A stretch of 10,616 nucleotides of DNA from Sphingobium sp. (GTDB lineage Bacteria > Pseudomonadota > Alphaproteobacteria > Sphingomonadales > Sphingomonadaceae), in contig JASBTC010000267.1 in assembly GCA_030148625.1 (NCBI GenBank), forward strand, positions 1-10,616, written 5' to 3'. Shown here piece after piece: positions 6,941-10,616 of this stretch. The position numbers were made by a program, and so were the translations under genes. Within the stretch, counting starts at the first letter, position 1. The number at the start of each line of letters is the position of its first letter. A model generated the notes under the pieces. The model made no database searches. It was not told the DNA's origin and saw only the letters and a program-made list of their open reading frames with translations.

Positions 6941-7686
6941 TGCCCTGGCTGATCGTCTCCGTCCTGATCCAGCTCGCCTGCGCGATCCATGTGATCCGCA
7001 GCGGGCGCAACCAGACATGGATCATGGTGATCATGTTCCTGCCGCTCGCGGGCGCGGCCGCCTATTTCATTCTCGAGATCATGCCGGGATTGCGGGGCAA
7101 CCGCCATGTGCGGACGGTGCATGCCAAGGCCGTGTCGCGGCTCGATCCGGAACGCGATCTCCGCGGCGCGCGTGACGCATTGTCGCTGGCGGATACGGTG
7201 GCGAACCGGATCCTGATGGCCGACGCGCTCGCCGGGCTCGACCGGTATGAGGAGGCCGTGTCCTATTATCGCGAGGCACTCGCGCGTTCCCCCGGCGGCG
7301 ACGACCGGACCAAGGCCAAGCTCGCCCGCGCGCTGATCGAGACCGGTGAGGCCGCGGAGGCGGAACGGTTGGTCGAAGAGATCGCGCCGCCAACCGGTAT
7401 CGGCGAGCAGAATCGGCTGGCGATGCTGCGCGCACGCATATTGGAAGCGCAGGGCAAGATCGCGCCGGCGATGCCAATCTATGCCGATCTGGTGACGCGC
7501 TATCCGGGCGAGGAAGCGCGTTGCCGCTATGCCGCATTGCTGCTGCAGACCGGCGATCGCCGGCGTGCCCGGGATGTGCTGGAGGAAGTGGAGCAGCGCA
7601 TGAAGCGTCTCGACCGCACCCAGCGCGCGGCAGAGGCCGATATGTACGATTGGGCGATGGACCAGCTTCGTTCGCTGCGAGCATAA
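6940..7686 (+). CDS. Membrane-anchored TPR protein coupled to ampG
   Basis: This 248-residue protein has no name I recognise. The N-terminus holds two hydrophobic segments, about residues 3-19 and 27-48, separated by a short RSGRNQTW loop. That arrangement recalls the two-helix N-terminal domain found in PLDc_N and similar small membrane proteins. From about residue 85 it is helical and repetitive, with TPR-like units near 87-119 (DALAGLDRYEEAVSYYREAL), 124-150, 160-190 (ARILEAQGKIAPAMPIYADL) and 193-225. The TPR part should face the cytoplasm if the short loop is outside, and it probably binds a protein or helps assemble a complex. The start ATG overlaps the ampG stop by one base, which implies coupled synthesis and perhaps a shared job in muropeptide uptake or envelope assembly. 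That functional link is inference only. Confidence 0.8.
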   Translation: MPWLIVSVLIQLACAIHVIRSGRNQTWIMVIMFLPLAGAAAYFILEIMPGLRGNRHVRTVHAKAVSRLDPERDLRGARDALSLADTVANRILMADALAGLDRYEEAVSYYREALARSPGGDDRTKAKLARALIETGEAAEAERLVEEIAPPTGIGEQNRLAMLRARILEAQGKIAPAMPIYADLVTRYPGEEARCRYAALLLQTGDRRRARDVLEEVEQRMKRLDRTQRAAEADMYDWAMDQLRSLRA

Positions 7687-7754
7687 GCTGCAATCAGGTC
7701 TCGCATCTCGACCTTGGCGTTGGCGATTATACCTTCGACCGAGGCCGGGGCCCA

Positions 7755-7850
7755 CATCGTCACCCTGAACTTGTTTCAGGGTCCATGCCCAAACGGGCGC
7801 GGTGGTGTGGGTTGCGGCTTGGATGCTGAAACAAGTTCAGCATGACGATG
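7755..7850. repeat. Double-hairpin dispersed repeat (CTGAACTTGTTTCAG type)
   Basis: The outer arms 7755-7784 and 7821-7850 are complementary at 26 of 30 positions. Each arm also folds on itself: CCCTGAA/TTCAGGG around 7763-7781 and TGCTGAA/TTCAGCA around 7824-7842. The four mismatches between arms fall exactly at paired positions of these small hairpins and keep each one intact. I recall this core as a very common intergenic repeat in Sphingomonadales, often mistranslated as HPELVSG. The spacer 7785-7820 and the flanks 7687-7754 and 7851-7874 show no gene. It separates the converging TPR gene and purU. Confidence 0.8.
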
Positions 7851-7874
7851 AGGTGTCGCTAGCTCAGCCGGACG

Positions 7875-8738
7875 TTACCGGAAAACCACCGACTTCCCGT
7901 CATTGAGGAACACCCGCCGCTCGCCCAGCGCGTTGACCGCGCGGGCCAGCACCTGGGCCTCGATATCGCGGCCGATGCGGATCATGTCGTCGACCGAGGC
8001 GCGGTGATCGACGCGCTCGACCGCCTGTTCGACGATCGGGCCTTCATCGAGATCGGCGGTCACGAAATGCGCGGTCGCGCCGATCAGCTTCACGCCGCGC
8101 GCATGGGCGCGATGATAGGGTTTGGCGCCCTTGAAGCCGGGCAGGAAGCTGTGATGGATGTTGATGCAGCGTCCGCTCAACCGCGCCGAGAAATCCTGCG
8201 ACAGCACTTGCATATAGCGGGCGAGCACGAGCAATTCGGCGCCGGTATCGGCCATCAGTGCCTCGATCGCGCGCTCCTGCGTATCGCGATTGTCGGCATT
8301 CACCGGCAGATGATGCCAGGGCAGGCCATGCCATTCGACCAGCCCGCGCAGATCGTCGTGATTGGAGACCACACCGACGATATCGACCGAAAGACCGCCG
8401 GTCTGCCGCCGATGGAGCAGGTCGTTCAGGCAATGCGATCCCTTGGAGACTGCGATCAGCGCGCGCGGGCGCTCGGTGGCGGCGGTCAGCGACCAGTCCA
8501 GGTCCAGCGTCGCGGCGGTTTCTGCGAATTGGGCGCGCAATTGCTCGGTTTCGCTGGGAAAATCGGGGCCGCCGGCGGTGAAGACGACGCGCATGAAGAA
8601 GCGCGCCGTCTCGATATCGGCATATTGCTGGCTGTCGAGGATGAAGCCGCTGCGCGCAGCGAGAAAGGCACTGACACCCGCGACGATGCCGACCCGGTCG
8701 TTGCAGGTCAGCGTCAGGATCCAGCTCGGTTCGCTCAT
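7875..8738 (-). CDS. purU: Formyltetrahydrofolate deformylase PurU
   Basis: This 287-residue enzyme hydrolyses 10-formyl-THF to formate and THF, which balances one-carbon pools and supplies formate for PurT-type purine synthesis. An N-terminal ACT domain (about residues 6-85, starting WILTLTCNDRVGIVAGVSAF) is followed by a formyltransferase-fold domain (about 91-287). The catalytic residues by analogy with PurN are N193 and H195 in INIHHSFLPGFKGA and D231 in DLDEGPIVEQ. Length and domain order match PurU, whereas PurN lacks the ACT domain. The ATG at 8738 shares one base with the astD stop (TGATG), so I prefer it over starts within astD. It is the last gene of the minus-strand operon, and no terminator is obvious after its TAA. 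Placement behind an arginine-catabolism gene is unexpected for a folate enzyme. Confidence 0.95.
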   Translation of the reverse strand: MSEPSWILTLTCNDRVGIVAGVSAFLAARSGFILDSQQYADIETARFFMRVVFTAGGPDFPSETEQLRAQFAETAATLDLDWSLTAATERPRALIAVSKGSHCLNDLLHRRQTGGLSVDIVGVVSNHDDLRGLVEWHGLPWHHLPVNADNRDTQERAIEALMADTGAELLVLARYMQVLSQDFSARLSGRCINIHHSFLPGFKGAKPYHRAHARGVKLIGATAHFVTADLDEGPIVEQAVERVDHRASVDDMIRIGRDIEAQVLARAVNALGERRVFLNDGKSVVFR

Positions 8739-10186
8739 CAGGCGGCCAGCCCCGGAACCGCGACCGCGCCGACCGCGTCGGCCTCGAAGCTGCCGATCGG
8801 ATAAGCGCAATAATCCGCGGCATAATAGGCGCTTGGCCGATGATTGCCCGATGCGCCCAGCCCGCCGAACGGCATGTTGCCCGCCGCGCCCGTCGTCGGC
8901 CGGTTGCGGTTGACGATGCCCGCGCGGCTCCCTTCCAGGAAGCGATCCCAGAGTGCCGCGTCGGCGCTGATCAATCCGGCGGAAAGGCCGAATGCCGTCG
9001 CGTTCGCCGCGGCGATCGCCGCCTCGAAATCGGCGACGCGCGTGATCTGGAGAACCGGTGCGAAGATTTCCGCATCGGGCACATCGACACCCGTCACGTC
9101 CAGGATGGCCGGCGTGACGAAGGCGGCCGAGCGTCCGTCGATGCCGTCAAAGCCGCGAATGGTACGTGCGCCGCGGGCTTCCAGCCCGGCAAAGGCGGCA
9201 CGTGCGCCGGCGGCGGCCGCGTCTGAGACCAGCGGTCCCATGAAGCCATCCTCGGCATCGTTCCACGCCCCGATGCGCAGCCGGCCCGCCATCGCATTGA
9301 CCGCTTCGACGATCGCGTCGCCGGTCGCGCCCTGCGGCACGATCAGCCGGCGCGCGCACGAACAGCGCTGTCCGGTGGTGACGAAGGCCGACTGGACGAT
9401 GATCGACGCCGCCGCCTCGGGCGAATCCCAGACGATCAGCGGATTATTGCCGCCCAGTTCGAGCGCCAGGATCAGATGCGGGCGATCGATGGTCGCGCGC
9501 TTGAGCGCCGCGCCCGCACCGGCCGAACCGGTGAAGAGCAGCCCGTCGATATCGGCCGCGACCAGCGCCTCGCCCGTGGCGCGAGCCCCCTGGACCAGAT
9601 TGAGCACGCCCGCAGGAAGCCCCGCCTTTTCCCATGCCTGCATCATCCGCTCGCCGGTGGCGGGGGTGATTTCGGACGGTTTGAAGACGATGGTGTTGCC
9701 GGCCAGCAGCGCGGGGACGATATGGCCGTTGGGCAGGTGACCCGGGAAATTATAGGGGCCGAGCACCGCCATCACGCCATGTGCGCGATGGCGCAGCACG
9801 GCGCGGCCGAAATCGGTGTCCGCCGATCGTTCGCCCGTCCGTTCCGCGTTCGCCGCGATCGAAACCGCGACCTTGGCGATCATCGATCCGATCTCGGCGC
9901 GGGTTTCCCACAGCAATTTGCCGGTCTCGCGCGAAATCAGCTGCGCAAATGCCTCGCGATCGGCTTCGAGCGCTTCGGCGAAGCGGCGCACCGCCGCGAT
10001 GCGATCCTCGAGCGGCGCCGCGCGCCATGCCGGCATTGCCTTACGTGCGGCAGCGACGGCGGTCGCGATATCCGCTGGGGTCGCCGCTGCGCCCTCCCAC
10101 ACCGTCTCTCCCGTCGCGGGATCGAGCGACCGAAAGATCTCGCCGTTCGCCTGGTTCCATTGGCCGTTCACATGCATCGATATCAC
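8738..10186 (-). CDS. astD: N-succinylglutamate 5-semialdehyde dehydrogenase AstD
   Basis: This 482-residue NAD(P)-dependent aldehyde dehydrogenase oxidises succinylglutamate semialdehyde to succinylglutamate, step four of the arginine succinyltransferase pathway. Visible ALDH residues are N146 in PYNFPGH, the general base E243 in LELGGNNP and the nucleophile C275 in TGQRCSC. The TGQRCSCARR and PFGGLGASGNHRPSAYYAADYCAYP blocks are AstD-like rather than generic ALDH, and the upstream astA tail supports the name. The start is a GTG at 10186 that overlaps the astA stop as GTGA; an ATG three codons on (10177) is an alternative. The C-terminus is slightly extended with an Ala/Val-rich tail. Its own stop overlaps the purU start. 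astB, astC and astE are not in the window. Confidence 0.93.
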   Translation of the reverse strand: MISMHVNGQWNQANGEIFRSLDPATGETVWEGAAATPADIATAVAAARKAMPAWRAAPLEDRIAAVRRFAEALEADREAFAQLISRETGKLLWETRAEIGSMIAKVAVSIAANAERTGERSADTDFGRAVLRHRAHGVMAVLGPYNFPGHLPNGHIVPALLAGNTIVFKPSEITPATGERMMQAWEKAGLPAGVLNLVQGARATGEALVAADIDGLLFTGSAGAGAALKRATIDRPHLILALELGGNNPLIVWDSPEAAASIIVQSAFVTTGQRCSCARRLIVPQGATGDAIVEAVNAMAGRLRIGAWNDAEDGFMGPLVSDAAAAGARAAFAGLEARGARTIRGFDGIDGRSAAFVTPAILDVTGVDVPDAEIFAPVLQITRVADFEAAIAAANATAFGLSAGLISADAALWDRFLEGSRAGIVNRNRPTTGAAGNMPFGGLGASGNHRPSAYYAADYCAYPIGSFEADAVGAVAVPGLAA

Positions 10187-10323
10187 CCATTCACTCGAAC
10201 GGCCTCGCCTTCGCGGAGGCCTAGCGCGGTTGCGGTTTGCGGATCAACAGTCAGTGTGCCGTCGTCGATCGCGGCGGCGGCGTGCGTCGCCCGGAAAGTG
10301 GGGATCGCGGCGCTCGACAGCAA
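10183..10323 (-). pseudogene. astA: C-terminal remnant of arginine N-succinyltransferase AstA
   Basis: Only the last ~46 codons are present, out of roughly 340 in a complete AstA. The residues FRATHAAAAIDDGTLTVDP and TALGLREGEAVRV match the FRA...D...LRID/DP..A.ALG...G..VRV ending I know from AstA proteins. Full AstA transfers succinate from succinyl-CoA to arginine, the first step of the pathway that AstD continues. Its TGA overlaps the astD GTG by four bases (GTGA), an operon-style junction that supports the identity. GC is about 71% over 10201-10320. The coding sequence is cut at about 10323-10326, where it continues in frame into a low-GC AraC-type fragment. It is either a truncated gene or one end of a chimeric join, and as it stands it cannot encode a working enzyme. 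Confidence 0.7.
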
Positions 10324-10326
10324 GCA

Positions 10327-10616
10327 AGTATGAAATTGTTCCTCAAAGTCACGCTTGAAGACAGATAGACTTCTACCCGATATTTTTGCTAGTTCGCTAA
10401 CCGAGAGTGGCTTTAAGTAGTAGTTTTCGAGCAAATAAGCTAAATCTATTTTTTGACCCTGATAGATCTTAAACAAGGTTCTTTTGAATTGATTACTACG
10501 GTCGAGCTCTATCAGATGAAGCATTAATTCATTGAACTTCAGTTTAAGAAACTGGTTCAGAAGATTAGTGCGGGCACTAAAAAAAGGAATAAGAGAGTCA
10601 ACAAATTTATCGAAGT
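10327..10616 (-). pseudogene. AraC-family regulator fragment, low GC, runs off the window edge
   Basis: The minus-strand frame is open from the right edge to the junction and gives about 96 residues. Residues that cross the apparent internal ATG at 10524 read NLLNQFLKLKFNELMLHLIE, so that ATG is not the true start. The end reads LSVSELAKISGRSLSVFKRD followed by FEEQF, the first helix-turn-helix of an AraC-type DNA-binding domain. The linker LAYLLENYYLKPLSVSE and the FKRDF motif resemble Bacteroidetes AraC proteins. The second helix-turn-helix and C-terminus are missing, replaced in frame by the AstA tail. GC is about 36% over 10331-10616, against about 71% just across the junction. The N-terminal part lies beyond the window. 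It should not bind DNA normally as it stands. Confidence 0.75.

Noticed and set aside
7527..7763. Minus-strand 78-codon frame beginning MTMWAPASVEGI
   Set aside because: It starts in the repeat, overlaps the TPR gene for most of its length and turns into low-complexity S/R sequence.
7855..7875. GCTAGCTCAGCCGG resembling a tRNA D-arm
   Set aside because: No anticodon or T-arm and no acceptor pairing follow; the sequence runs straight into the purU end.
10183..10524. A single new 113-residue fusion gene starting at the ATG at 10524
   Set aside because: The frame is open through that ATG to the window edge, and the two halves differ in GC and family, so it is better described as two fragments at a junction.

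Overview
The DNA is GC-rich (about 65-70% by eye) from the left edge to about position 10325. The gene content and the dispersed palindromes fit an alphaproteobacterium of the Sphingomonadales, probably Sphingomonas or a close relative. That assignment is inferred from protein style and repeat types, not from a marker gene. The last ~290 bases are different: about 36% GC, encoding part of an AraC-type regulator that reads like a Bacteroidetes protein.

Layout. 1-206: a multi-armed palindromic repeat and the leader of an MHS-family transporter (207-1475, +). A perfect 46-base palindrome separates it from a convergent rRNA-modification pair on the minus strand: an RsuA/RluB-family pseudouridine synthase (2152-3624), then rsmD (1584-2120). 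The pseudouridine synthase has a long basic N-terminal extension built from 16-residue repeats. Divergent from it is a single-domain response regulator (3712-4137, +). Next comes a ~210-base cluster of four hairpins, then a convergent Rieske oxygenase alpha subunit (4359-5489, -). Divergent from that are an AmpG-type muropeptide permease (5594-6940, +) and a translationally coupled membrane-anchored TPR protein (6940-7686, +). A 96-base double-hairpin repeat follows (7755-7850). The right end is a minus-strand operon whose junctions overlap: the astA tail, astD (8738-10186) and purU (7875-8738).

How the genes relate. RluB and RsmD both modify ribosomal RNA. AmpG imports cell-wall fragments and may work with the TPR protein. 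AstA and AstD belong to the arginine succinyltransferase (AST) pathway. PurU, which releases formate from 10-formyl-THF, is coupled to AstD by overlapping stop and start codons.

The most striking observation is at the right edge. The last 46 codons of astA are fused in frame, at about 10323-10330, to a low-GC AraC-family fragment. This is either a recombination or transfer breakpoint or, more likely, a chimeric assembly join. I found no convincing new defence, mobile or RNA-guided system. The other unusual signals are four kinds of palindromic intergenic repeat and the repeat-built extension of the pseudouridine synthase.
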